From Devosia neptuniae (GTDB taxonomy: Bacteria; Pseudomonadota; Alphaproteobacteria; Rhizobiales; Devosiaceae): a stretch of DNA of 64,000 bases. Both the position numbers and the translations under genes were made by a program. The stretch covers positions 4,118,685 to 4,182,684 of the forward strand of contig NZ_CP104965.1 of assembly GCF_025452235.1 (NCBI RefSeq), read 5' to 3'. Position 1 is the stretch's first letter; each line of letters starts with the position of its first letter. Positions 42,786-50,499 of the stretch are shown here, piece by piece. Under the pieces are notes generated by a model. It ran no database searches. It worked only from the letters and a program-made list of their open reading frames with translations, and was not told the origin of the DNA.

Positions 42786-43235
42786 ATGTATCAGCGCATT
42801 GTCGTCGCCATCGATGGGTCGGAACTGTCCGATAAGGCCTTTCGTCACGCGCTGGGGCTGGCGGGCCAGCTCAGCGCCAAGCTGATCGCGGTGACCGTGA
42901 GCGATCCGTCGCTGATCCTCACCTCGGGCACGGAGATGATGCAGGTCAATACTACGACCGTGATCAATGAATTGAACCGCGCCAAGGAAGAAGGCGCCGC
43001 TCGAATTCTGGGTGCGGCGAAGGAAGCGGCGGCCGCAGCAGGGCAGCCGATCGAGGCATTGCATGTGCCCGATAGCGAAACGGCAGACGGCATATTGGAG
43101 ACGGCCAAGGGCCAGGGTGCGGACCTGATCGTGATGGGTTCGCATGGCCGGCGGGGGTTGGGGCGACTCTTGCTTGGCAGCCAGGCGGCGGAGGTGCTGG
43201 CGCATTCGAGCATTCCGGTTCTGGTCGTCAAATAG
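42786..43235 (+). CDS. Universal stress protein (UspA family)
   Basis: 149 residues from ATG 42786 (MYQRIVVAIDGSELSDKAFRHA), with a single Usp domain. The ATP-binding signature GSHGRRGLGRLLLGSQAAEVLAHS near the C terminus places it with the nucleotide-binding UspFG/MJ0577-like members. Such proteins are induced under starvation or oxygen stress and act in the cytosol. It is followed by dispersed palindromes (43249-43346) before the FGGY kinase gene. An upstream in-frame extension to 42705 is not supported. Confidence 0.93.
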   Translation: MYQRIVVAIDGSELSDKAFRHALGLAGQLSAKLIAVTVSDPSLILTSGTEMMQVNTTTVINELNRAKEEGAARILGAAKEAAAAAGQPIEALHVPDSETADGILETAKGQGADLIVMGSHGRRGLGRLLLGSQAAEVLAHSSIPVLVVK

Positions 43236-43248
43236 TGCAGAGCAGCGG

Positions 43249-43346
43249 TAGAGCGCTGGACGATCCTTTAGAAGGATCGTGCGCTCTATCTTCTTCTTGT
43301 CGCATCGGATTCGGCCGAAAACCGCTGCGCACTTTTCGGTCCGATA
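43249..43346. repeat. Two palindromes downstream of the universal stress protein gene
   Basis: The first (43249-43288) pairs TAGAGCGC with GCGCTCTA and ACGATCCTT with AAGGATCGT around a TAG loop. The second (43303-43346) pairs ATCGGA with TCCGAT and CCGAAAA with TTTTCGG. The CCGAAAACCGCTGCGCACTTTTCGG core belongs, from memory, to a repeat type common in rhizobial intergenic DNA. Confidence 0.7.
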
Positions 43347-43420
43347 CTCTAACATGTCAGCGCTGGCGCAAGACGCGGAATTGCAGTATTGCCGCTGCAA
43401 ATACAAGCGAGCGCCAGCAC

Positions 43421-44779
43421 ATGACCACGCCCCGTTTCATCGCCGTCATCGATATCGGCAAGACCAATGCCAAAGTGGTGTTGATCGACCGCGACGACGC
43501 GCGACAGATCGGGGCGCGCAGCACGCCCAATACGGTCAAGCGCGACGGGCTTTATCCGCATGCCGATGTGGAGCGGCTGTGGGCGTTCATTCTGCAGAGC
43601 CTTGGCGAATTGCATGCCGAACACGGCATTGATGGCATTTCGATCACCACGCATGGCGCGACCGCCGCGCTGATTGGGGATGATGGGCTGGCCCTGCCCG
43701 TGCTCGATTATGAGCACGGTGCGCCGGGGGATGTGGCTGGCTATGCCGAGGCACGGCCCGATTTCAGCGAGACCTTGTCGCCACGCCTGCCGAATGGGCT
43801 CAATCTTGGGGCGCAGATTTTTTGGCAGAGCCGGGCTTTTCCCGAGCAGTTTGCGCAGGTGCGACAGATTCTGACCTATCCGCAATATTATGCCTGGCGG
43901 CTGACCGGGTTGGCGGCGAGCGAAGTGACGTCGCTGGGCTGCCACACGGATTTGTGGGCGCCGGACAAGGCGGATTTTTCCTCGCTGGTGAGCAATGAGG
44001 GCTGGCGTGGACTGTTTCCGGCGGTGAAGCCGGCTGCGTCGGTTTTGGGTAATCTGCTGCCGGAACTGGCGGCGGCGACTCGGCTGCCGGCGACGACGCC
44101 GGTCACTTGCGGCATTCACGATTCCAATGCGTCGCTGGTGCCGCATCTGGGAACGCGGCAGGCGCCGTTCACGATTTTGTCCACCGGGACCTGGGCCATT
44201 GCCATGACGGTGGGCGGGGATACGGGGCGGCTGGATTCCGAGCGGGACAGCCTGGCCAATGTGGACGCCTTTGGCCGGCCGGTGCCGACGGCACGCTTTA
44301 TGGGCGGGCGGGAATTCGACATGTTGGTGCCGGGGGCGGTCGAGCCATCCGAGGCTGATATTGCCAAGGTCATCGTAGCGGAAATTCAGGCGTTGCCGAG
44401 CTTTACGCCCGGTGTGGGGCCCTACCCCCATCATGAGGGGCGCTGGACGCAAGATCCGGCTGGCTTGAGCATTGGCGAGCGCAGTGCGGCGGTGGCGCTG
44501 TATCTGGCGCTGGTCACGCGGCAATGCCTCGATTTGAGCGGGCTGGGGCGCGAGATCGTCATCGAGGGGCCGCTGGCGCGCAACACGCTGTTCGGGCGGG
44601 CGCTGTCGACACTGGCAGGTGTGCCAGTGACCGCGTCCGGTGACGCGACCGGGACAAGCCTGGGCGCGGCCATGCTGTTTGGTGGGCAGGCCGGAACGGC
44701 AAAGGCAGGCGTGATGCTGGAACCACTCGCGACAGACGGCTTTGATGCTTATGCCAGGAGTTGGCTCGCCAAGCTCTGA
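43421..44779 (+). CDS. FGGY-family carbohydrate kinase
   Basis: 452 residues from ATG 43421. The actin-like fold is seen in FIAVIDIGKTNAKVVLID (phosphate 1), ITTHGATAALIG, GIHDSNASLVPHLG (adenosine side) and FTILSTGTWAIAM (phosphate 2). ASGDATGTSLGAAMLFG lies near the end. The family phosphorylates sugars such as fuculose, rhamnulose, xylulose or glycerol. The GIHDSNASL form with a short C terminus resembles the rhamnulokinase/fuculokinase branch. No sugar-catabolic partner is adjacent, so the substrate remains open. Length is slightly below the family norm of about 480. Confidence 0.88.
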   Translation: MTTPRFIAVIDIGKTNAKVVLIDRDDARQIGARSTPNTVKRDGLYPHADVERLWAFILQSLGELHAEHGIDGISITTHGATAALIGDDGLALPVLDYEHGAPGDVAGYAEARPDFSETLSPRLPNGLNLGAQIFWQSRAFPEQFAQVRQILTYPQYYAWRLTGLAASEVTSLGCHTDLWAPDKADFSSLVSNEGWRGLFPAVKPAASVLGNLLPELAAATRLPATTPVTCGIHDSNASLVPHLGTRQAPFTILSTGTWAIAMTVGGDTGRLDSERDSLANVDAFGRPVPTARFMGGREFDMLVPGAVEPSEADIAKVIVAEIQALPSFTPGVGPYPHHEGRWTQDPAGLSIGERSAAVALYLALVTRQCLDLSGLGREIVIEGPLARNTLFGRALSTLAGVPVTASGDATGTSLGAAMLFGGQAGTAKAGVMLEPLATDGFDAYARSWLAKL

Positions 44780-44860
44780 GCACACGAGCCTTGCAGCAAG
44801 CGCTGTTGTGAAGCGGACCTTGTGTGCTTAGCTCAAGAGCAGCACACAAGGAGACTTGAT

Positions 44861-46147
44861 ATGAGCGCCGCCAAGCACCGAATTGTCATTATCGGCGGCG
44901 GCTTTGGCGGCTTGTCGGCGGCGCAGACGCTGGCCGGCGCCGATGTGGACGTGACGCTGATCGACCGGCGCAATCACCACCTGTTCCAGCCCCTGCTCTA
45001 TCAGGTGGCGACGGCCTCGCTCAGCACCTCGGAAATCGCCTGGCCGATCCGCAGTATTCTGCGCAAGCGGGATGATGTGCGAACGCTGCTGGCGACGGTG
45101 ACCGGTGTCGATACCGCGGCCAAGACAGTTGAGATCGAGGACGGAGAGCCTGTTCCCTATGACAGCCTGATCATCGCCACCGGCGCGCGGCATGCCTATT
45201 TCGGGCATGACGAATGGGAGCAATTCGCGCCCGGGCTCAAGACGCTGGAAGACGCGACGACCATTCGGCGCAAGCTGTTGCTGGCGTTCGAGGCGGCGGA
45301 GCGGGAGAGTGATCCGGCCAAGCGACAGGCCTTGATGACCTTCGTTATCATCGGTGCCGGGCCGACGGGCGTAGAACTGGCTGGCGCCATTATCGAGCTG
45401 GCCAAGATCAGCCTCAAAGACAATTTCCGCGTGATTGAGCCGGAAAAAGCGCGCGTGGTGCTGATCGAGGGCGGCCAGAAGGTGTTGGCCAATTTCAAGC
45501 CGGAGCTGTCGGAATACACTCTGGGCGCGCTGCGGCGGCTGGGCGTGGAGGTGGAGCTGGGCGCGGCGGTGACCAGTGTCGACGCCAATGGCGTGGTGTA
45601 TGGCGACAAGCGGATCGAGGCCAATACGATCATCTGGGCCGCCGGTGTGCAGGCGTCGCCGGCCGCCAAGTGGCTGGGCGTCGAGCCTGACCGGGCCGGG
45701 CGGGTGCGGGTCGAGCCGGATATGAGCGTGCCGGGGCTGCCGGAGGTGTTCGTGGTGGGCGACACCGCGAGCATTGCCATGCCCGACGGCAAGCCGGTGC
45801 CCGGCGTGGGCGACGCAGCCAAGCAGAGCGGGCGGCATGCAGCCAATGTCATCAAGGCGCGGCTGGCGGGTGACAATAGCGCCAAGCCTTTCCGCTATAA
45901 GCATGCCGGCGACATCGCCACGATCGGCAAGCGGGCGGCAGTGATCGATTTTGGCTGGATCCGGCTCAAGGGTTGGATCGCCTGGTGGGTATGGGGGCTG
46001 GCCCATATCTATTTCCTGATCGACACCAAGAACCGGCTGTTTGTAGCCATGAGCTGGCTGTGGATCTACCTCAGCGGCCAGCGGAGTGCGCGGCTGATTA
46101 CGCAGGGCGATGCGACCAAAAAGGCGCCGATCGAGGAAATCAAATAG
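44861..46147 (+). CDS. ndh: Type II NADH dehydrogenase (NDH-2)
   Basis: Single-subunit FAD enzyme of 428 residues that passes electrons from NADH to quinone without proton pumping. It has two Rossmann motifs (IVIIGGGFGGLSAAQTL at 8-24 and VIIGAGPTGVELAGAI). The segment NHHLFQPLLYQVATASLSTSEIA is typical of NDH-2, and VFVVGDTASI is the FAD-binding end. The amphipathic C terminus (KGWIAWWVWGLAHIYFLI) should dock to the membrane. AAGGAGA at 44848-44854 precedes ATG 44861. Ferredoxin-NAD reductase-like or sulfide:quinone reductase is unlikely given the quinone-site segment. Confidence 0.92.
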   Translation: MSAAKHRIVIIGGGFGGLSAAQTLAGADVDVTLIDRRNHHLFQPLLYQVATASLSTSEIAWPIRSILRKRDDVRTLLATVTGVDTAAKTVEIEDGEPVPYDSLIIATGARHAYFGHDEWEQFAPGLKTLEDATTIRRKLLLAFEAAERESDPAKRQALMTFVIIGAGPTGVELAGAIIELAKISLKDNFRVIEPEKARVVLIEGGQKVLANFKPELSEYTLGALRRLGVEVELGAAVTSVDANGVVYGDKRIEANTIIWAAGVQASPAAKWLGVEPDRAGRVRVEPDMSVPGLPEVFVVGDTASIAMPDGKPVPGVGDAAKQSGRHAANVIKARLAGDNSAKPFRYKHAGDIATIGKRAAVIDFGWIRLKGWIAWWVWGLAHIYFLIDTKNRLFVAMSWLWIYLSGQRSARLITQGDATKKAPIEEIK

Positions 46148-46151
46148 CTTG

Positions 46152-46173
46152 TATGCGCATTAACATGCGCATA
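46152..46173. promoter_or_regulatory. Palindromic operator upstream of ccdAB
   Basis: Perfect inverted repeat TATGCGCAT-TAAC-ATGCGCATA, 27 bases before the ccdA ATG. CcdA-CcdB complexes repress their own promoter, so this is the expected operator position. It also overlaps the end region of ndh. Confidence 0.65.
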
Positions 46174-46199
46174 TTTTACGCGAAAAGACGGAGGCAGAC

Positions 46200-46430
46200 A
46201 TGGCCAGTGCGGTTCGGCGGGCAACCAATGTGACGATCAACCAGACGCTGCTGGATGAAGCCAAGGGGCTGGGGCTCAACATCTCGCGGGCGGCAGAAAC
46301 CGGCATTGAGACAGCTGTCCGTGCGGAGAAGGAACGGCTTTGGCAGGTTGAGAATGCCGAGGCTATTCAAAGCTCCAACGATTATGTCGAGAAGTATGGG
46401 CTCCCACTCGCCAAATACCGCGTCTTTTGA
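46200..46430 (+). CDS. ccdA: CcdA-family antitoxin
   Basis: A 76-residue protein with an N-terminal ribbon-helix-helix (RRATNVTINQTLLDEAKGLGLNISRAAETGI). A flexible acidic C terminus (AEKERLWQVENAEAIQSSNDYVEKYGLPLAKYRVF) wraps and neutralises CcdB. The C-terminal N-x-Y-V-E-K-x-G-L-P-L motif is the toxin-binding signature of chromosomal CcdA. It is followed by ccdB with a one-base TGATG overlap and preceded by a perfect palindrome, consistent with autoregulation. This is a chromosomal rather than plasmid copy. Confidence 0.93.
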   Translation: MASAVRRATNVTINQTLLDEAKGLGLNISRAAETGIETAVRAEKERLWQVENAEAIQSSNDYVEKYGLPLAKYRVF

Positions 46431-46726
46431 TGGCGCGGTTTGATATCTGCCGGGACACCGATGGGCAGACCTATCTTGATGTGCAGGCGAGCGTGCTATC
46501 CGGCCTCAATACGCGACTGCTGGTGCCGCTCATGCCGCCGGATCAAGCACCAAGCCCGGCGCGCCGGCTCAATCCCATATTTGTTGTCGATGGCGAGCGG
46601 CTGGTTATGGTGACGCAGTATCTCGCTGCGGTTCCTACTTCTGAGCTTGGACCATCAATGGGCTCGCTCGTCAGATATGCCGACGAGATCAGCGCCGCAC
46701 TCGACATGGCATTTTACGGCTTCTAG
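46430..46726 (+). CDS. ccdB: CcdB-family toxin (DNA gyrase poison)
   Basis: 98 residues from ATG 46430 (MARFDICRDTDGQTYLDVQAS). The family fold is seen in NTRLLVPLMPP, RLNPIFVVDGERLVMVTQYLAAVP and a C-terminal helix ending MAFYGF. In F-plasmid CcdB the last residues are WGI and contact GyrA; here they are YGF, which might alter potency. The toxin traps gyrase on DNA unless bound by CcdA. Its stop shares CTAG with the stop of the convergent DMT transporter gene. It appears intact. Confidence 0.92.
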   Translation: MARFDICRDTDGQTYLDVQASVLSGLNTRLLVPLMPPDQAPSPARRLNPIFVVDGERLVMVTQYLAAVPTSELGPSMGSLVRYADEISAALDMAFYGF

Positions 46727-47637
46727 CCCTCTTCCGCCACCGGCGTGACGGGCTTGGCCAATTGGCGTTCGCGGAGCCAGAGGTAGAAGCCGCTGAGGAT
46801 CACGACGGGCGCGCCGAGATAAAACCAGAGGTCGGGCGGTTGCTGGAAAACCAGCCAGCTGATGATGGCGACGAAGACAATCTGGACATAGGCGAAGGGA
46901 GCGAGCGTGGAGGCCGGAGCGAAGCGGTGGGCGACGGTGATGAATTGATGGCTGGTGAAGCCGATCACGCCGATGCCGATAAAGACCAGCCATTGCAGTG
47001 GATTGACCGGCCATTGCCAGGTGAAGAAGGCGAAGGGCAGGAGCACGATGGTCGCGAGGGCCGCGCCATAGAATTGCTGGGTCGCCACTGAATCCACGCC
47101 CGCCAGCTTGCGGGTCAGCAGGGCGTAAAGCCCGTAGAAGCAAGCGCCGCCCAGGGAGAGTAGCGTGGCGGGGTGGAAGGTCTCGCTGCCCGGCCGCACG
47201 ATGATCAAAACGCCAACAAAGCCGACGGCAATCGCGGTCCAGCGGCGCCAGCCGACATGTTCGCGCAAGAGGAACACCGAGAGCGCGCAGATGATCAGCG
47301 GCGTGGTGAAGGTGATGGCGCCGGTGACGGTCAGCGGCAGGTAGCGGACGGCGGTGAAGTTACACAGCGTCGAGCCGATCAGCGCGCCGGAGCGGAGAAT
47401 TTCGATCTTGAGATTGCGGGTGCGCCAAAGCGCGGCGCCCTGGCGCGGCAGGTTGATCGCCGTGACAATGCCGAGATGGATGACGTAGCGCGCGAACATG
47501 ATCTGCAGCGCTGGCAGGCCGATCAGGCCAAGCCATTTGGCCGAGCTGTCGAGACAGGTGAACAGGAAATAGGCACAGAATACGAGCCCAATACCCAGCA
47601 GGCGGCGCTCCTCAATGGGCGCGATATTCGTCGACAT
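46723..47637 (-). CDS. DMT-superfamily transporter (EamA domains)
   Basis: 304 residues with ten predicted membrane helices forming two EamA repeats (about 15-145 and 155-290). It resembles S-adenosylmethionine/drug-metabolite exporters (RhaT/YdcZ-like layout): LFTCLDSSAKWLGLIGLPALQIMFARY, then TVTGAITFTTPLIICALSVFLLREHVG. The second repeat has TLLSLGGACFYGLYALLTRKL. The substrate cannot be inferred. The last base positions are shared with ccdB (CTAG). A GC-rich hairpin lies between its start and the beta-mannosidase gene. Confidence 0.88.
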   Translation of the reverse strand: MSTNIAPIEERRLLGIGLVFCAYFLFTCLDSSAKWLGLIGLPALQIMFARYVIHLGIVTAINLPRQGAALWRTRNLKIEILRSGALIGSTLCNFTAVRYLPLTVTGAITFTTPLIICALSVFLLREHVGWRRWTAIAVGFVGVLIIVRPGSETFHPATLLSLGGACFYGLYALLTRKLAGVDSVATQQFYGAALATIVLLPFAFFTWQWPVNPLQWLVFIGIGVIGFTSHQFITVAHRFAPASTLAPFAYVQIVFVAIISWLVFQQPPDLWFYLGAPVVILSGFYLWLRERQLAKPVTPVAEEG

Positions 47638-47728
47638 GGCAGGTCCAGATGGCGGCGCGGGGAGTGCGCGGCTGCCGCCCAGCGTTGGAAGATCGAGGAG
47701 GCGATGTCAATGTCGGCGAGGGATATTT

Positions 47729-47757
47729 CGCCCGGCCGGATGGTCCAGCCGGGCGCT
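47729..47757. terminator. GC-rich hairpin at the end of the beta-mannosidase gene
   Basis: GCCCGGC, an 11-base loop, GCCGGGC. The T-rich tail (CTTTTCGATTTT) is on the plus side only. It may act as a weak terminator for the minus-strand gene or as part of the DMT gene's upstream region. Confidence 0.35.
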
Positions 47758-47765
47758 TTTCGATT

Positions 47766-50282
47766 TTAGAACGTATCGGCCAGCGTGCGCAGCTTGAGGC
47801 TGGCCGAGAGGGTCGACACAGAGGCTGTGGCGCCATGTCGCGGGGTGAAGGTGAGTTCGGTCTTGCGGCCGGGCAGCAGCGTCAGGGCGTTGTCGGAGAA
47901 ATAGCCCGGCAGATCGACGGAGGCGGTGACGAAGAGCGCCGGCTTGTCGGTTTGCAACGTCAGCAGCGGGGCGCCGTCGCGTTCGGACCATTCGGCGCTA
48001 ACAGTGGGCGCGACCAGCTCGTAGGCCTTATAGGGCTTGGGGAAGTAGTCGTTTTCGCCGAGCAGTTTGCCCGAGGCGTCCTTCCAGGAGAAAAACAGGA
48101 ACTCGTCTTCGGCCAGATCGGCAAAGTCCACGCTGGCGAGAGCGAGGGCGGCGTCTGGGCCGATTGCGGCATTGGATGACGAAACCACGCGATCACTACC
48201 GCCGATTTTGACGGCGCGGACTTCGAGCGCGACGCTGACCGGGCGCGCGGTATCGTTGATGCCCTTGAAGACGATGCGGTCGGGCGGTGCGCCTTCGACG
48301 GGAGTGCCGCGCGAATTCTTGAGCACCGCGTCGTGCTCGGGCACGGCGACGACATTGACCGGCAGGAAGAAGCGCTTGGCCATGTATTGCAGCAGCTTCC
48401 ACTGCCCGCCGTAATCGAGGCTCGACCAGGAGGCCACCGGCCAGATGTCGTTGATCTGCCAATAGAGCGTGCCCATGCAGCGCGGCTTGGTGGAGCGCCA
48501 ATATTCGATGGCGGTCTTGATGGCGAGGCCCTGCTGGATTTGGCTGAGGAACACCATCTGGTCGAAATCGCGCGGGAAGCGGAAATAGCGCGTCATGGTT
48601 TCGAGGATGCGGGCATTGCCGCCGGCATTGCGCTGGTGGTTTTCCATCACCGGAGAGGATGGATTGCGATCCTTGGGCTCGGTGAAGGTCTCGATGACAT
48701 TCATCGAGGTGAAGGACTGGAAGCCGAATTCGGAGGCGAAGCGCGGATTGACCGTGCGATAAGCCTCGAAGCTCTTGGCCGAGTGCCAGACGTCCCAATA
48801 ATGGGTGTCGCCACGGGTATCGGCATGCCAGCCGTCGGAGAAATCGAGATAACCCATGGACGGCGAGGACGGCCAGAAGCGGCGGATGGGGTCTTCGTCC
48901 TCGACTATATTGCCGAGCATGGAATTGAGGCGGTCGTAATTGGCGACATAGCGCTCGGGCGCGGCCTTGGTTTCCTCGTACCAGCCGAGCGAGCCGATCA
49001 CTTCATTGTCGCCGCACCACAGGGCGATGGAGGCGTGGTGGGAGAGGCGGCGGATCTGCTGGGTGATTTCGGTGCGGACATTGTCGAGGAATGGCCGGTC
49101 TGACGGATAGCTCATGCAGGCGAACATGAAATCGTGCCAGAGCAGGATGCCCAACTCGTCGCAGAGATCGTAGAAATAGTCGGGTTCATACTGACCGCCG
49201 CCCCAGATGCGGAGCATGTTCATATTGGCGGCCTTGGCGCTGTCGAGCAGGTCGCGAATGACGGCGGGGGTGATGCGGGATGGGATGGCGTCGGCCGGAA
49301 TCCAATTGGCACCCATCATGGTGATGTCGCGGCCATTGATGCGGCATTTGAAGGAATGGTCGATCTCGTCTTTTTCGATGACCCATTCGAGCTGCCTGAG
49401 GCCGATCTTGCGGGTGGTTTTTTCGCCTTCGAGATTGGTCACAAGCTCATAAAGCGGCTGGGCGCCTTGCCCGGCTGGCCACCACAGTTTGGGATTGTGG
49501 ATGGTCAGGTTGTGGGTGACGACATTGTCGCCTTTGTTGACCACGACTTTGTCGGTGATGGTCTGGCCATCGATGGAATGTTCGATCTCGACCTCGCCAT
49601 GGGCGAAGGCGAAGATGTGGGTCTTGATGGCGAGTTCGACGCTATTTTTGCCATGGGCCTGGTCGACCTGTACGCTATCCTGGCGGGCGAGGCGCGATTT
49701 GCGCAGGCTCATGGTGCCATAGACGCCGATGGGCATGAGGCAGATGCCCCAATCCCAACCCGCATGGCACGCGGCCTTGCGGACGAAATTCATGTGGATG
49801 CCCTTGAGGCCGTTGGTCTGGTAATTCTTGGTGAAGGGGATCGGGAAGGGGTGCGCGTCGGCGCGGGCCTTGGCGACATCGGAGGTGATGTCGAATTCGA
49901 TGCGCAATGTATTCTCGCCAACACGGACCTTGCCGGTGACGTCGATATCGTTGCGGACGAAAGAATTCTGGGTTTTGGCGATGATTTCGCCATTGAGCAG
50001 GATGGTGGCGATGCAATCGACTTCGGCCAGGGTCAGCGTCAGATAGCCCTCGATATCGGCCGCCGTCGCGGTGAAATCGCGTTCGACATTCCAGGCCGTT
50101 TCACCGACCCACATGACGGTTTTTTCGTTCTCACCGTAATAGGGATCGGGCAGCCGATCGGCGGCCAGCAGGGCCGAATGCACATCGCCGGGCAGCGTGA
50201 TCGGCACCGCGATATCGCTGGTCGGTGAGGACAGGTTGAAGACGCCGCCCAGATCGAGGGCGGAATAGGCCGGTGCTGACAT
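47766..50282 (-). CDS. Beta-mannosidase, glycoside hydrolase family 2
   Basis: 838 residues from ATG 50282 (MSAPAYSALDLGGVFNL), preceded by GGAGGAGA. There is no signal peptide, so it should act in the cytosol on imported mannosides or mannooligosaccharides. The domain order is sugar-binding jelly roll, Ig-like, TIM barrel, C-terminal Ig-like. Catalytic residues are visible: acid/base E427 in WCGDNEVIG and nucleophile E518 in FASEFGFQSF. Active-site segments include CHAGWDWGICLMPIG and LRIWGGGQYEPDYFYDLCDE. A LacI-type operator candidate lies upstream, but no transporter is adjacent. Confidence 0.92.
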   Translation of the reverse strand: MSAPAYSALDLGGVFNLSSPTSDIAVPITLPGDVHSALLAADRLPDPYYGENEKTVMWVGETAWNVERDFTATAADIEGYLTLTLAEVDCIATILLNGEIIAKTQNSFVRNDIDVTGKVRVGENTLRIEFDITSDVAKARADAHPFPIPFTKNYQTNGLKGIHMNFVRKAACHAGWDWGICLMPIGVYGTMSLRKSRLARQDSVQVDQAHGKNSVELAIKTHIFAFAHGEVEIEHSIDGQTITDKVVVNKGDNVVTHNLTIHNPKLWWPAGQGAQPLYELVTNLEGEKTTRKIGLRQLEWVIEKDEIDHSFKCRINGRDITMMGANWIPADAIPSRITPAVIRDLLDSAKAANMNMLRIWGGGQYEPDYFYDLCDELGILLWHDFMFACMSYPSDRPFLDNVRTEITQQIRRLSHHASIALWCGDNEVIGSLGWYEETKAAPERYVANYDRLNSMLGNIVEDEDPIRRFWPSSPSMGYLDFSDGWHADTRGDTHYWDVWHSAKSFEAYRTVNPRFASEFGFQSFTSMNVIETFTEPKDRNPSSPVMENHQRNAGGNARILETMTRYFRFPRDFDQMVFLSQIQQGLAIKTAIEYWRSTKPRCMGTLYWQINDIWPVASWSSLDYGGQWKLLQYMAKRFFLPVNVVAVPEHDAVLKNSRGTPVEGAPPDRIVFKGINDTARPVSVALEVRAVKIGGSDRVVSSSNAAIGPDAALALASVDFADLAEDEFLFFSWKDASGKLLGENDYFPKPYKAYELVAPTVSAEWSERDGAPLLTLQTDKPALFVTASVDLPGYFSDNALTLLPGRKTELTFTPRHGATASVSTLSASLKLRTLADTF

Positions 50283-50341
50283 TGAGATCTCCTCCAAGAC
50301 GCCGCGAGCGGGCATCTGTCCTTGCGAAGTGCTTATGCAAT

Positions 50342-50355
50342 CGATTTCGGAAACG
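50342..50355. promoter_or_regulatory. Candidate LacI-family operator upstream of the beta-mannosidase gene
   Basis: CGATTTCGGAAACG is a near-palindrome (10 of 14 positions symmetric) with the central CG and flanking TTTC/GAAA features common in LacI-family sites. It sits 60 bases upstream of the mannosidase ATG. No LacI gene is in the window. Confidence 0.35.
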
Positions 50356-50499
50356 GTTTTTAGCCTGTTCGGGCCGAATCGCCAATGGGCGAAAGCAGAT
50401 TTTTGCAACGTTGCGGAAGCCGGCAACTAGGTCAGCACGGGTTACCGATGTATTAGGGGTTGATTGCGTAATATGCCCCGACGAGGGGGCTCGTAGACC

